Assembly (NCBI RefSeq): GCF_022848905.1
Contig: NZ_JAFIRA010000002.1
Coordinates: 62,001 to 126,000 of the forward strand
DNA from: Thermostichus vulcanus str. 'Rupite'
Lineage (GTDB): Bacteria > Cyanobacteriota > Cyanobacteriia > Thermostichales > Thermostichaceae
Direction: 5' to 3'
Length of the DNA: 64,000 nt
A model generated the notes under the pieces. That model saw nothing but the letters and a program-made list of their open reading frames with translations, had not been told where the DNA came from and searched no databases. This document shows positions 37,528 through 46,632 of the stretch, in pieces (positions within the stretch are counted from its first letter, which is position 1; each line of letters begins with the position of its first letter). The position numbers were made by a program, and so were the translations under genes.

Positions 37528-38907
37528 GTGACCTCAACGACGTTTAGTTCTGCAGCGATGCAAGACCGCACCCAGGGTGGATTTGCCTGGTGGGCGGGTA
37601 ATGCACGCTTGATCAACCTTTCTGGTCGGCTTTTGGGTGCCCATGTAGCCCATGCTGGCTTGATCGTCTTCTGGGCGGGGGCGATGCTGCTTTTCGAAGT
37701 GGCTCACTTCACCCCGGATCGGCCCATGTATGAGCAGGGTCTGATCCTGATGCCCCACGTGGCAACCTTGGGTTGGGGCGTTGGCCCTGGCGGCGAAGTT
37801 GTCGATACGTTTCCTTACTTTGTGATCGGTGTGCTGCACCTGATTTCCAGCGCAGTGCTGGGTCTGGGTGGCATTTACCACGCAGTGCGTGGCCCGGAAA
37901 CCTTGGAGCAATCCTATCCGTTTTTTGGCTACGACTGGAAAGATAAAAACAAGATGACCACCATCATCGGCATTCACCTGATCCTGCTGGGCTTGGGTGC
38001 TTTCCTGTTGGTGGCGAAGGCCGTTTGGTTCGGTGGTGTCTACGATACCTGGGCTCCTGGTGGTGGCGATGTGCGGGTGATCACCAACCCGACCTTGAAC
38101 CCCGCAGTGATTTTCGGCTATTTGGTGAAGTCTCCCTTTGGTGGTGAAGGCTGGATTGTCAGCGTTGACAACATGGAAGACGTGATCGGTGGCCACATTT
38201 ACATCGGCATCATCTGCATTGCCGGTGGAATTTGGCACATTCTCACAAAGCCCTTTGGCTGGGCTCGCCGCGCCTTCATCTGGTCCGGGGAGGCCTACCT
38301 CTCCTACAGCCTGGCGGCGGTTTCCTTGATGAGCTTCATCGCCACCTGCTTCATCTGGTTCAACAACACCGTTTACCCAAGCGAGTTCTACGGCCCAACT
38401 GGCCCGGAAGCCTCTCAAGCACAGGCCCTTACTTTCATTGTTCGTGACCAACGCTTAGGGGCCAACATCAGCCAGGCCCAAGGTCCCACCGGTTTGGGTA
38501 AATACCTGATGCGCTCGCCCACGGGTGAGATCATCTTCGGGGGTGAAACCATGCGCTTCTGGGATGTACGTGCACCTTGGAAAGAGCCCCTCTTAGGCCC
38601 GAATGGCTTGGACTTGGATAAGCTCAAGAACGACATTCAACCCTGGCAAGCTCGCCGTGCTGTGGAATACATGACCCATGCGCCGCTGGGATCCCTGAAC
38701 TCCGTGGGCGGTGTGGCTACCGAGATCAACACGGTGAACTTCACCAGTCCCCGCACTTGGTTGGCGGCTCACAACTTCATTCTGGGCTTCTTGTTCTTTG
38801 TCGGGCACCTCTGGCATGCCGGTCGGGCTCGGGCGGCGGCGGCTGGTTTTGAGAAAGGCTTGGATCGCGAAAGCGAACCGGTCTACAAGATGAAGCCGTT
38901 GCGTTAA
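37528..38907 (+). CDS. psbC: Photosystem II CP43 chlorophyll protein
   Basis: The 459-residue product is CP43: [28 protein letters not shown], six membrane helices with paired histidines, the large lumenal loop with [16 protein letters not shown] and [14 protein letters not shown], which holds the Glu and Arg that contact the Mn4Ca cluster, and the C-terminal [20 protein letters not shown]. It is the inner antenna of photosystem II. The GTG at 37528 has its own GGAGG site nine bases upstream, and the gene lies 153 bp after the psbD stop, so it is translated independently. A later ATG at 37558 lacks such a site. Confidence 0.98.
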   Translation: MTSTTFSSAAMQDRTQGGFAWWAGNARLINLSGRLLGAHVAHAGLIVFWAGAMLLFEVAHFTPDRPMYEQGLILMPHVATLGWGVGPGGEVVDTFPYFVIGVLHLISSAVLGLGGIYHAVRGPETLEQSYPFFGYDWKDKNKMTTIIGIHLILLGLGAFLLVAKAVWFGGVYDTWAPGGGDVRVITNPTLNPAVIFGYLVKSPFGGEGWIVSVDNMEDVIGGHIYIGIICIAGGIWHILTKPFGWARRAFIWSGEAYLSYSLAAVSLMSFIATCFIWFNNTVYPSEFYGPTGPEASQAQALTFIVRDQRLGANISQAQGPTGLGKYLMRSPTGEIIFGGETMRFWDVRAPWKEPLLGPNGLDLDKLKNDIQPWQARRAVEYMTHAPLGSLNSVGGVATEINTVNFTSPRTWLAAHNFILGFLFFVGHLWHAGRARAAAAGFEKGLDRESEPVYKMKPLR

Positions 38908-38972
38908 TTGGCCTCACGGCTTTGAATTTGAAGAGTATCTGAGTCTCTTCGATCTTTGAAAAAGATCCTTCT

Positions 38973-38994
38973 GGCCCCTACGGGGGCTTTTTTT
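38973..38994 (+). terminator. Rho-independent terminator after psbC
   Basis: A GCCCC-TAC-GGGGC-type stem is followed by TTTTTTTT, about 65 bp after the psbC stop. Confidence 0.9.
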
Positions 38995-39089
38995 TATGGG
39001 CTGCTGCCGACAAGAGGATCCCTGGCTGGGGCATTTCGGAGGGGAAGGGGGTGCAGTAGACTGAGGAGCGCTACATTCTGCAATGGCTC

Positions 39090-40139
39090 ATGCACAAGAT
39101 CCCCGTGACTGTGATCACCGGATTTTTGGGATCCGGCAAAACCACCCTGATCCGTCACCTCTTACAAAACCCGGAAGGCCGTCGCATCGCTGTGATTGTC
39201 AATGAGTTTGGCGAGATCGGGATTGATGGTGAGCTGCTCCAGGATTGCCAAATCTGCGAAGAAGCGGGATCCCCAACTGCTCCTGCCCCAATTTTGGAAT
39301 TGGCCAATGGCTGTCTCTGCTGCACGGTGCAAGAAGAGTTTTTGCCTACCATGGAAACCCTGCTGCAACGACGGGAAGACTTGGACTGTATCGTGATCGA
39401 AACCTCTGGATTGGCACTGCCCAAACCCTTGGTGCAAGCCTTCCGCTGGCCTACGCTTCGCACCGGAGCAACTGTAGATGGAGTCATTACGGTGGTGGAT
39501 TGCCAAGGCCTGGCCTCTGGACACTGGGTGGGGGATCTGGCGGCGTTGGAAGCCCAACGGCAAGCGGATGAAAGTTTGGATCATGACACCCCGATTGAGG
39601 AACTCTTTGAGGATCAGCTGGCTTGTGCGGATTTGGTGTTGTTGACCAAGGTGGATCAGGTGAGTGACTCAGAACGCGCCCAAGTGGAACGGTGGCTGCG
39701 CCAAGAGCTGCCCGCCGGGATCCAGGTGATTCCCTGCCAACAGGGCCAGATCGCGGCGGAGGTGCTGCTGGGCTTTGGTGCAGGTGTAGAAGACCAGATA
39801 GACCAACGCCCCAGCCATCACGACCACGAAGCCGATCACGACCACGAAGCCTTCGACTCCCTGCATCTCACCCTGCCGCCCGTCTCGGAGCCAGACGCTT
39901 TAATCGCCCAATTGCGGCAACTGACCAAAACAGAATGTCTGTACCGCGTCAAGGGCTTTGTGGCAGTGACTGCTAAACCCATGCGGATGGTACTCCAGGG
40001 GGTGGGATCCCGATTGGAAACCTACTACGATCGCCCCTGGCGCACAGACGAGCTGCGGCAAACTCGCTTGGTATTGATCGGACAACATCTTGACCGGGAG
40101 CGGATTCAAGCTCAGCTTCAGCCCCTACCCATGGGTTGA
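39090..40139 (+). CDS. CobW/COG0523 family metallochaperone GTPase
   Basis: The 349-residue product is a COG0523 G3E GTPase: Walker A GFLGSGKTTL at 11-20, the metal-binding CLCC motif at 75-78 in ELANGCLCCTV, IETSGLALP, TKVDQV, and a histidine/aspartate-rich segment HHDHEADHDHE ahead of the C-terminal CobW domain (LYRVKGFV, RPWRTDELRQTRLVLIG). Such proteins deliver Co or Zn to target enzymes. The sequence reads most like the CobW linked to cobaltochelatase in B12 synthesis, fitting cobU elsewhere in this window. A zinc chaperone role is the alternative. Start ATG at 39090. Confidence 0.87.
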   Translation: MHKIPVTVITGFLGSGKTTLIRHLLQNPEGRRIAVIVNEFGEIGIDGELLQDCQICEEAGSPTAPAPILELANGCLCCTVQEEFLPTMETLLQRREDLDCIVIETSGLALPKPLVQAFRWPTLRTGATVDGVITVVDCQGLASGHWVGDLAALEAQRQADESLDHDTPIEELFEDQLACADLVLLTKVDQVSDSERAQVERWLRQELPAGIQVIPCQQGQIAAEVLLGFGAGVEDQIDQRPSHHDHEADHDHEAFDSLHLTLPPVSEPDALIAQLRQLTKTECLYRVKGFVAVTAKPMRMVLQGVGSRLETYYDRPWRTDELRQTRLVLIGQHLDRERIQAQLQPLPMG

Positions 40140-40175
40140 AAGATTCAGCATCCCCCCCTCCAACCGATATCGCTC

Positions 40176-41132
40176 CTAGAGGTACGCCTCCAGTAACGTA
40201 GCCACCGTCGGAAACTGGGAAACCATGCCCAAACTTTCCGGAGAAACTGCCGGATAGACAAAATGTCGATGCTGCAAGCAATACTCATCCCATTCCGAAA
40301 GCTGTACCCGAAACAAAAAGGCCAACGACCGAAACAACCGCACCGGCAGAGGCAGGCGAAAATAGATGGGTTTTTTGTAGTAGGCACACACCTGCTCTAC
40401 ACACTGGTTAAGGGACAAAGGGGGATTACCGAGCACCCAATCGCCACCCCCAGGCGGATGAGCGACCCAATGGGCCACCATCTGGGCAATATCGGCAGCA
40501 TGGATAAAGTGAAAGCTGGCATCGACCCTCAAAAAGCGGATGAGATCCAACCAGCGGAACACATCCTTGAGGCCGCCAGTGATATGAGAGTAGGGATGAT
40601 AGGGGCTACCGCCAAACAACAGGGTGGGATAAAGGGTGAGCATGCGTTCCGGCCAAAAGCAGCTTTCCTGCCGGCGCATTAACATGTCGTACTTGCTGCG
40701 GATGTAGTCGGTGCCTGCCCGTCCCGCTACGGCCAACGGTTCGAGGGCATGGTTCAGGAGGCTGGCGGTGGAAAAGTAGATCACCTGCTGACAGCGATCC
40801 GGATCCAGTAAACTCAGCAACTCCAACGTATGGGTGACGTTGACCCCCCAAGCCGCCGTGGGATCCCCCCAAGCCGCAGCCATGTGAATCAACCCATCCA
40901 TCTGCCGAAGTAAGGCCGCCTGTTCCCTGATGCGCATTAAATCTCCAGGCACCAGGGTGATCGGGGCAGGAAAACGGTCTAGGGGCAGCCGTAGACGGTT
41001 GGGTTCACGGATCAGAGCATACAAATGATAGGCCGGTCGGTCGGGATGGGCGGGATCCATCTCCTGGGCCAAGCGTTCCAAAACGTAGTGCCCCAAGCAA
41101 CCGCTAGCGCCAGTAAGAAACAGGTTCCGCAA
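40176..41132 (-). CDS. NAD-dependent epimerase/dehydratase family protein
   Basis: A 318-residue extended SDR: FLTGASGCLGHYVLERL at the N-terminus (GxxGxxG), LIHMAAAWGDP, IYFSTASLLN, and a YIRSKYDMLMRRQE segment that supplies the catalytic YxxxK. The C-terminal third is a variable substrate domain ending VATLLEAYL. It resembles uncharacterised cyanobacterial NAD-dependent epimerases; no substrate can be proposed. The start is a TTG at 41132, chosen because it directly precedes the cofactor motif. It converges on cobW with a 36-bp gap. Confidence 0.82.
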   Translation of the reverse strand: MRNLFLTGASGCLGHYVLERLAQEMDPAHPDRPAYHLYALIREPNRLRLPLDRFPAPITLVPGDLMRIREQAALLRQMDGLIHMAAAWGDPTAAWGVNVTHTLELLSLLDPDRCQQVIYFSTASLLNHALEPLAVAGRAGTDYIRSKYDMLMRRQESCFWPERMLTLYPTLLFGGSPYHPYSHITGGLKDVFRWLDLIRFLRVDASFHFIHAADIAQMVAHWVAHPPGGGDWVLGNPPLSLNQCVEQVCAYYKKPIYFRLPLPVRLFRSLAFLFRVQLSEWDEYCLQHRHFVYPAVSPESLGMVSQFPTVATLLEAYL

Positions 41133-41343
41133 AAGGTCTCCGGCCCGCCATCACCAACGGGAACTTGATCCAAAAAAGCTTCTGACTAGTGTATCGCTTT
41201 GGCTCCCGTTTGCTGGGCTTGAGCAGACAGGGATCCCTAAGGGAATGCGGGAAGGCCCGTTCAGGCGATGCACAGACAAGGCTGGCAATGAATGAGCCAG
41301 GATGTAAGCATGGGTGTAACCTTGATTCTCTACACAGTCTATT

Positions 41344-42363
41344 GTGACGATCACCTCCTCCCGCCCCCGCACTCTGAACCTCTGGCCACCCCTGGCCTTG
41401 GTTGTCGAACGGCTGACCCAAGCCTTGCCGGTGCTGCTGTTGATTACGGTGCTCAGCTTTTTGTTGTTGCAGTTGGCCCCAGGAGACTTTCTGGATCAGC
41501 TACGGGCGGATCCCAGTGTTAGCCAAGAGTTTATTGCCCAAGAGGAGGCTCGCCTGGGGTTGGATCAGCCTTTGGTCTGGCAATACCTGATCTGGTTGGG
41601 GAACCTGCTCCGGGGAGATTTTGGCATCAGTTATACCTATCGGATCCCGGTTTTGGGGTTGATTGCCTCGCGGGCTGGGGCCACCTTGCTGTTGGCGGCT
41701 GCCTCGATTGTGCTGACCTGGATGATCGCTGTTCCGCTGGGGATCCTGGGGGCGCTGCAACAAAATACCGCCCTGGATCGAGCCTTACAGTTGCTGAGCT
41801 ACCTGGGACAGGCCATGCCCAGTTTTGTCTTGGCGATTTTGCTGCTGATTTTGGCCCAAAATGTCGGTTGGCTACCGGTGGGGGGAATGACCAGTGTGTA
41901 CTTCGCTGAGCTGAACCCAGGGGAAAAATTGCTGGATTTGGGCCGCCACCTCCTGTTGCCAACTTTGGTGCTCAGCATCACCAGCTTTGCCGGACTGCAA
42001 CGGATCACACGCGGTAACTTCTTGGATGTGCTGCGACAGGAATACATTCAGGCGGCACGGGCACGGGGCATTCCCGAATGGCGGGTCATTGGTTTACACG
42101 CTCTGCGCAATGCCATTAACCCTTTGGTGACGATTTTGGGCTTTGAGTTTGCCAATCTGCTCAGTGGTTCCTTTATTGCCGAGTTTTTCTTTAATTGGCC
42201 AGGGTTGGGCAAGCTGCTCTTGGAAGCGGTGCAGAGCTTCGATATCAATGTGGTGATGGCGGGGTTATTGCTGGGGGCAGTGATGCTGATTCTGGGCAAT
42301 TTGTTGGCGGATCTGTTGCTGCAATGGGTGGATCCCCGGATTCGGCGGGATTCTCTGTTCTAA
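41344..42363 (+). CDS. ABC transporter permease of the DppB/OppB type
   Basis: A 339-residue inner-membrane permease with six predicted helices. The N-terminal LPVLLLITVLSFLLLQLAPGDF and the EEARLGLDQPLVWQYLIWLGNLLRGDFGISYTYRIPV region are typical of DppB/OppB proteins. The EAA loop that contacts the ATPase reads YIQAARARGIPEWRVIGLHALRNAINPLVT. Peptides, nickel or another oligo-substrate could be moved. No ATPase, binding protein or partner permease lies nearby, so it is an orphan gene in this window. Start is GTG at 41344, without a clear ribosome-binding site. Confidence 0.88.
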   Translation: MTITSSRPRTLNLWPPLALVVERLTQALPVLLLITVLSFLLLQLAPGDFLDQLRADPSVSQEFIAQEEARLGLDQPLVWQYLIWLGNLLRGDFGISYTYRIPVLGLIASRAGATLLLAAASIVLTWMIAVPLGILGALQQNTALDRALQLLSYLGQAMPSFVLAILLLILAQNVGWLPVGGMTSVYFAELNPGEKLLDLGRHLLLPTLVLSITSFAGLQRITRGNFLDVLRQEYIQAARARGIPEWRVIGLHALRNAINPLVTILGFEFANLLSGSFIAEFFFNWPGLGKLLLEAVQSFDINVVMAGLLLGAVMLILGNLLADLLLQWVDPRIRRDSLF

Positions 42364-42483
42364 TTCTTCTCCAATTCCGGTTCCATATAGCAGTCGGGCG
42401 AGGCTTGTTTCCCCATTCCAGAAGTGCTCATCAAGCTCAGCCCTGGAAAGGCTTTCAAAGCCAAGGGATCCCTACCCTAAGCC

Positions 42484-42855
42484 CTAGGCGGCTGGAAACG
42501 CAGCGAGCGCATCCGCCACTGAGAGATAAGATTCAAAAATCGAATCCAGACGGGTAACGGCAAAAATCAGCTTGGCTTGTTCCTGTAGGCCGGCCAGTTT
42601 CAGTTGGTAGCCTGCCGAGCGACAGTTCCGTTGGGCTGAGACCAAGACCGATAGCCCCATGCTGTCGATGAGGGTGACCTCACTCAGGTCTAGCAGCAGG
42701 TGACTGGGTTGCTCCGTTAAAATGCGGCTCAGTTCTCCCCGTATGGCAGGCGCATTGACAGCGCTGAGGCTGCCTTTGGGGAAACGGACGATGGTGACTG
42801 GGGATCCCTTGGGGCTGATCTGGGTGGAAACATCTATAGATTGAGATTGATTCAT
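42484..42855 (-). CDS. STAS-domain protein (anti-sigma factor antagonist-like)
   Basis: From the ATG at 42855 the product is 123 residues and consists of a single STAS domain. The core LLLDLSEVTLIDSMGLSVLVSAQRNCRSAGYQLKLAGL contains the DSMG motif whose serine is phosphorylated in SpoIIAA-type antagonists. The C-terminal half (IFAVTRLDSIFESYLSVADALAAF) is also typical. Such proteins work by partner switching with a kinase and phosphatase; neither lies next to it. The frame is open 10 codons upstream to a GTG but the ATG fits the family better. Confidence 0.87.
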   Translation of the reverse strand: MNQSQSIDVSTQISPKGSPVTIVRFPKGSLSAVNAPAIRGELSRILTEQPSHLLLDLSEVTLIDSMGLSVLVSAQRNCRSAGYQLKLAGLQEQAKLIFAVTRLDSIFESYLSVADALAAFPAA

Positions 42856-43061
42856 TTCGCTACAGGCAAAGGTACGGTGAACCACATTGATTTTGAATCA
42901 ATCTGGGTTCGTTGGGTTACCCACTGTGAGCACTTTTCGCTCGCCGATCGGGTGTTACCTTGAGGAGTCCTGGGTGCTGGAGGGTATGAGTCGGTCGGGA
43001 AAAACCCTGGTAGAAAGCCCAGGGCAGAAAACCTGTGTAAGGGCTGTAGGACGGAATCGAG

Positions 43062-44243
43062 ATGAACGGGATCCCTGGTTGGACAATCGATGCGCTGGCC
43101 CTGAGTGTGTTGGCGTTGCAGGTGCCGATGGCGTTGATTTTGCTGGCTCGCTTGTTACCCTCCTTGCGTCGGCCTGCCCCTTTGCCACCCGGTATACCCG
43201 ATTCTCCCCCTCTGCCCGGCTCGGTCAGCGTGATCGTGCCTACCTTGAATGAAGCGGAGCGGATCGATCCCTGTTTACAGGGTCTGCATGCTCAGGGATC
43301 CGCCCTACGGGAAGTATTGGTGGTGGATAGCCGCTCTCAAGATGGCACCCCGGAAAAGGTTTGGGCGATGGCCACACGGGATCCCCGCTTTCGGCTGGTT
43401 ACGGATGATCCTTTGCCTGCGGGATGGGTGGGTCGCCCCTGGGCCTTGCACTACGGATTTCTCAAATCGGATCCTGCTTCTGAGTGGATCTTGGGCATCG
43501 ATGCCGATACACGCCCGCAGCCAGGGTTGGTGGAGCGCTTGCTGGAAACTGCCCAGAATCAGGGGTTTGATCTGATCACCTTGGCACCGCAGTTTATCTT
43601 GCAGCACTGGGGAGAAGGCTGGCTGCAACCGGCTCTTTTGGTCACCTTAATTTATCGCTATGGGGCGGCAGGGGATCCCGCGGCTTTTCCGGAACGGACG
43701 ATGGCCAATGGGCAATGTATGCTGGTGCGGCGGTCAGTGCTGGAATGCATGGACGGCTACACAGTGGCACGGGCCTCGTTTTGTGATGATGTGACTTTGG
43801 TCCGACAGATTGCGGCAGCAGGCTTCAAAGTGGGCTTTTGGGATGGTCGGCATCTGCTCAAGGTGCGCATGTATACTTCTTTCGGGGAGACCTGGCGGGA
43901 ATGGGGTCGTTCGCTGGATTTGAAAGATGCCACCCCAACGCCGCAGTTGTGGGGGGATGTGGCCCTGTTGGTGCTTACCCAAGGGATCCCTTGGATAACA
44001 GTTGTCGGGTTATTCGCCAGCGCCGGGATGGGGGTTGCCTTCTCCCTAACAGAGCAGTTGTTGTTGGGGTTGAACCTGGGGCTGATTGCCTTCCGGTTTG
44101 GTTTGCTCGCCGGCATTCGGGGCTCTTACCAGGATCCCCCTTGGACGTTCTGGCTTTCCCCTTTGGCGGATCCCTTGGCCGTTTTAAGGATTGTTCTGTC
44201 TGCGCTCAGTCGGCCCCGCGCTTGGCGAGGACGCACCTATTAG
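43062..44243 (+). CDS. Membrane glycosyltransferase family 2, CruG-like carotenoid glycosyltransferase
   Basis: A 393-residue protein with one N-terminal membrane helix, a GT2 domain (VSVIVPTLNEAERI, EVLVVDSRSQDGT, ILGIDADTRPQPG with the DxD motif, CDDVTLVRQIAAAGFKVGFWDG) and three or so C-terminal helices. This arrangement matches CruG, which attaches the sugar to 2-hydroxymyxol in myxoxanthophyll synthesis. It is also close to hopanoid- and 4,4'-diapophytoene-type GT2 enzymes, so the substrate remains inferred. The start is the ATG at 43062. The 206-bp upstream region separates it from the divergent STAS gene. Confidence 0.8.
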   Translation: MNGIPGWTIDALALSVLALQVPMALILLARLLPSLRRPAPLPPGIPDSPPLPGSVSVIVPTLNEAERIDPCLQGLHAQGSALREVLVVDSRSQDGTPEKVWAMATRDPRFRLVTDDPLPAGWVGRPWALHYGFLKSDPASEWILGIDADTRPQPGLVERLLETAQNQGFDLITLAPQFILQHWGEGWLQPALLVTLIYRYGAAGDPAAFPERTMANGQCMLVRRSVLECMDGYTVARASFCDDVTLVRQIAAAGFKVGFWDGRHLLKVRMYTSFGETWREWGRSLDLKDATPTPQLWGDVALLVLTQGIPWITVVGLFASAGMGVAFSLTEQLLLGLNLGLIAFRFGLLAGIRGSYQDPPWTFWLSPLADPLAVLRIVLSALSRPRAWRGRTY

Positions 44244-44281
44244 TTAAGCGATCCAGATAGGAATTATTAAGATTGTAAGAA

Positions 44282-44959
44282 TTACCATTGAATAATTTTT
44301 TTCTGGACAGCCGTCATACACATGGCAACGCGGGCATTGATCTCATCCTCCGACTCAAAGATATCCAGCTTCTCTTTCAACCTTTGAATACAGTTTTGTA
44401 CGGTCTTTTTGCTGGTGTGAATGCGGTCAGCAATGGCCTGATCCGTGAGGGCTTCTTTACAGAGTAAGTTCAAGACTTCGATTTCCCGTTCTGTCAACTT
44501 GGTCAGACCCCGCAACTCACGCGGCATCCGCAACTCCCCATTGAGGGCACTTTTGGCCCCCTCTAGGAACACGGTGCGCCGTTCCATCTTGTTGACAGCC
44601 GCAAATCCACCCTGGTGCTTACTGATCAGGCCCACCAAGGGGGTTAGGAGCAACGGCTCACTGGAATAGGCCATCACATTCAAAGTGGGATAGGTCTCGA
44701 AAATATGGCGCAAAAACTCTAGCCCCGGTTCGGCAGACTGTTCCCCGCTGGTTTGGCCATAGAGCAAGTCACACACCACCAAATCCGGTTGTTCCCGTTG
44801 CAAGCGCAGGATCCCGTCCATCGGATTGGTTACCGTAATGCACTGGGCATCCGCCGCAATCCGTTGTAGCCACTCGCAATTGTTTTGGGCTACTTCTGGG
44901 TGATCTTCAACGATCAAAAACTTGAGCGGGGCAGTTGGGCTTTCAACCTCAGACATCAA
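44282..44959 (-). CDS. Response regulator, NarL/LuxR family
   Basis: A 225-residue two-domain regulator. Residues 12-135 are a receiver domain with FLIVEDHPEVAQNN and the phospho-acceptor Asp64 in PDLVVCDLLYG. Residues about 155-215 are a LuxR-type helix-turn-helix, LTEREIEVLNLLCKEALTDQAIADRIHTSKKTVQNCIQRLKEKL. The receiver has an extended loop after the Asp (GQTSGEQSAEPG). No histidine kinase lies next to it. It faces the cruG-like gene convergently, 38 bp away. Targets are unknown. Confidence 0.88.
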   Translation of the reverse strand: MMSEVESPTAPLKFLIVEDHPEVAQNNCEWLQRIAADAQCITVTNPMDGILRLQREQPDLVVCDLLYGQTSGEQSAEPGLEFLRHIFETYPTLNVMAYSSEPLLLTPLVGLISKHQGGFAAVNKMERRTVFLEGAKSALNGELRMPRELRGLTKLTEREIEVLNLLCKEALTDQAIADRIHTSKKTVQNCIQRLKEKLDIFESEDEINARVAMCMTAVQKKIIQW

Positions 44960-45138
44960 TCCACTCCTCGATGGGTTGTGCTGGCATGGACAAGACTCTT
45001 CACCGACAAGGGATCCAGCCCCTTATCAGTGACCCAGCAGGCTATCCCAGTGTAACCCCTGACCGGGATCCTGAGTTGTGCAAAGCGAGACCCAAAAGAA
45101 CGGGTTAGGCTAGAGGGGATGTCAAGGGGATCCCATCT

Positions 45139-45885
45139 GTGGTACCACTGCGAGACCGTAACCCAACCACCCGCACGGCCTATGTTACCTATGCAATCTT
45201 GATTCTCAACATCGTGGTGTTTATCTATGAGTTAACCCTTTCACCACAGGAGTTGGCAGCCTTTTTCCGCGAGTGGGCGGTAGTACCTGCCGAGCTAACG
45301 GCCAGTTTTCAAGGGGAAGTCACGTCTTCCGTGCGTCCGGAATGGGTGACCCTGTTCACCTCACAGTTTTTGCATGGCGGTTTTTTACACATTGCCGGAA
45401 ACATGCTCTTTTTGTGGGTATTTGGCAACAATGTCGAAGATCGCTTGGGCCATGTACGCTACCTGATTTTTTATCTCACCTGTGGGGCCTTAGCAGCCCT
45501 AACCCAATGGTTTTTTGACATGGGATCCACTATCCCTTCACTGGGGGCAAGTGGTGCAATTGCTGGGGTGCTGGGAGCTTACATTTTGCGTTTTCCACGG
45601 GCTGAGGTGTTGACTCTGGTGCCTCTGGGTATTTTTATTACGACCATTTATGTCCCGGCCTGGGTATTTTTGGGTTTTTGGTTTGTGCAGCAGGCCTTTT
45701 ATGGCATTGCCAGCCTACAGATGACCACCAATATTGGGATGCAAGGGGGAGGAATTGCCTACTGGGCCCATGCGGGTGGATTTGTGTTTGGGGCGATTTT
45801 GGGGCCGTTGATGGGATTGTTTTCGGGCAAAAGTCCCTACGATCGCCAAGCGGCTTTGCGACAACGGGAGGAGGAACTATTTTGA
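45139..45885 (+). CDS. Rhomboid-family intramembrane serine protease
   Basis: The 248-residue protein has about six to seven membrane helices and the rhomboid catalytic dyad: Ser138 in SLGASGAIAGVLGAY and His211 in YWAHAGGFVFG. The helix 2 motif FLHGGFLHIAGNMLFLWVFGNNVED is also typical. Rhomboids cut substrate transmembrane helices within the lipid bilayer. The start is GTG at 45139, giving the usual MVPLRDRNPT beginning. The substrate is unknown; the C-terminal cytoplasmic tail is short and charged (DRQAALRQREEELF). Confidence 0.93.
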   Translation: MVPLRDRNPTTRTAYVTYAILILNIVVFIYELTLSPQELAAFFREWAVVPAELTASFQGEVTSSVRPEWVTLFTSQFLHGGFLHIAGNMLFLWVFGNNVEDRLGHVRYLIFYLTCGALAALTQWFFDMGSTIPSLGASGAIAGVLGAYILRFPRAEVLTLVPLGIFITTIYVPAWVFLGFWFVQQAFYGIASLQMTTNIGMQGGGIAYWAHAGGFVFGAILGPLMGLFSGKSPYDRQAALRQREEELF

Positions 45886-46019
45886 GACTTCTTCTCTTCT
45901 CAATTGCTCTTCCATCAGTCTTTGCTAGATGAGAATCTGTACATTAATCCCTACATCTTGTGGATACCTTAAACTGACTTAAACTTTTAAACGAATCCTA
46001 CCTTGATAAGGAGCAAGTG

Positions 46020-46589
46020 ATGGTTAGCCTATCTACCAAGCCCTTGACCTTAGAAGAGTTTCTGCAACAGCCAGAAACCCAACCCGCCAGCGAATTTATT
46101 GAGGGAGAGATTATTCAAAAGCCCATGCCACAAGGGAAACATAGCCGTATCCAGCTCAAACTAGGCAGCTTTATTAATGAGGCTTTGGAGCCTCCGCGGG
46201 TGGCAATGGCCCTCCCAGAGTTGTGTTGCACCTTTGCTGGGCGAGCTATTGTACCGGATATTTCTGTGATCACTTGGGATCGGATCCCTGTGGATGAAGA
46301 TGGGACAATTCAAAATCTAATCCCCTTTTGCCCTGATTGGGTGATTGAGGTTTTATCTCCTGATCAAAACCAAACGAAACTCATTAAAAAAGTCTTGAGT
46401 TGCTTAGCTCACGGATGTCAGATGGGGTGGATCGTAGATCCTGAAGAAAAAATGGTTTTGACCTATCCTGCTCAGCAGCAACCAACTTTGCATGAGGATC
46501 CCCAAGACATGATTCAAACACCTGCATTTGCTCAAGGGATCCAACTCACGGTTGAGACTTTGTTTGGATGGATGCAAGTGAACCAGTAA
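46020..46589 (+). CDS. Uma2-family (DUF820) protein, standalone
   Basis: A 189-residue DUF820 protein: LTLEEFLQQPETQPASEFIEGEIIQKP, the PDISVITWDRIP strand and DWVIEVLSPDQNQTKLIKKVL, giving the predicted PD-(D/E)XK-like residues. It is shorter than, and distant from, the tandem Uma2 array at 8.6-12 kb and has no coiled-coil tail, so it belongs to a different subgroup. The ATG at 46020 follows GGAGCAAGTG; a GTG lies one codon earlier. Confidence 0.85.
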   Translation: MVSLSTKPLTLEEFLQQPETQPASEFIEGEIIQKPMPQGKHSRIQLKLGSFINEALEPPRVAMALPELCCTFAGRAIVPDISVITWDRIPVDEDGTIQNLIPFCPDWVIEVLSPDQNQTKLIKKVLSCLAHGCQMGWIVDPEEKMVLTYPAQQQPTLHEDPQDMIQTPAFAQGIQLTVETLFGWMQVNQ

Positions 46590-46632
46590 AGAGCATCAAA
46601 ATAGGGCACAGAGAAGCCCTCGACTATCTCCA

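Noticed and set aside
37534-38451. Minus-strand open frame of 305 codons opposite psbC
   Set aside because: Antisense shadow of a highly biased gene; no start signal or recognisable domain.
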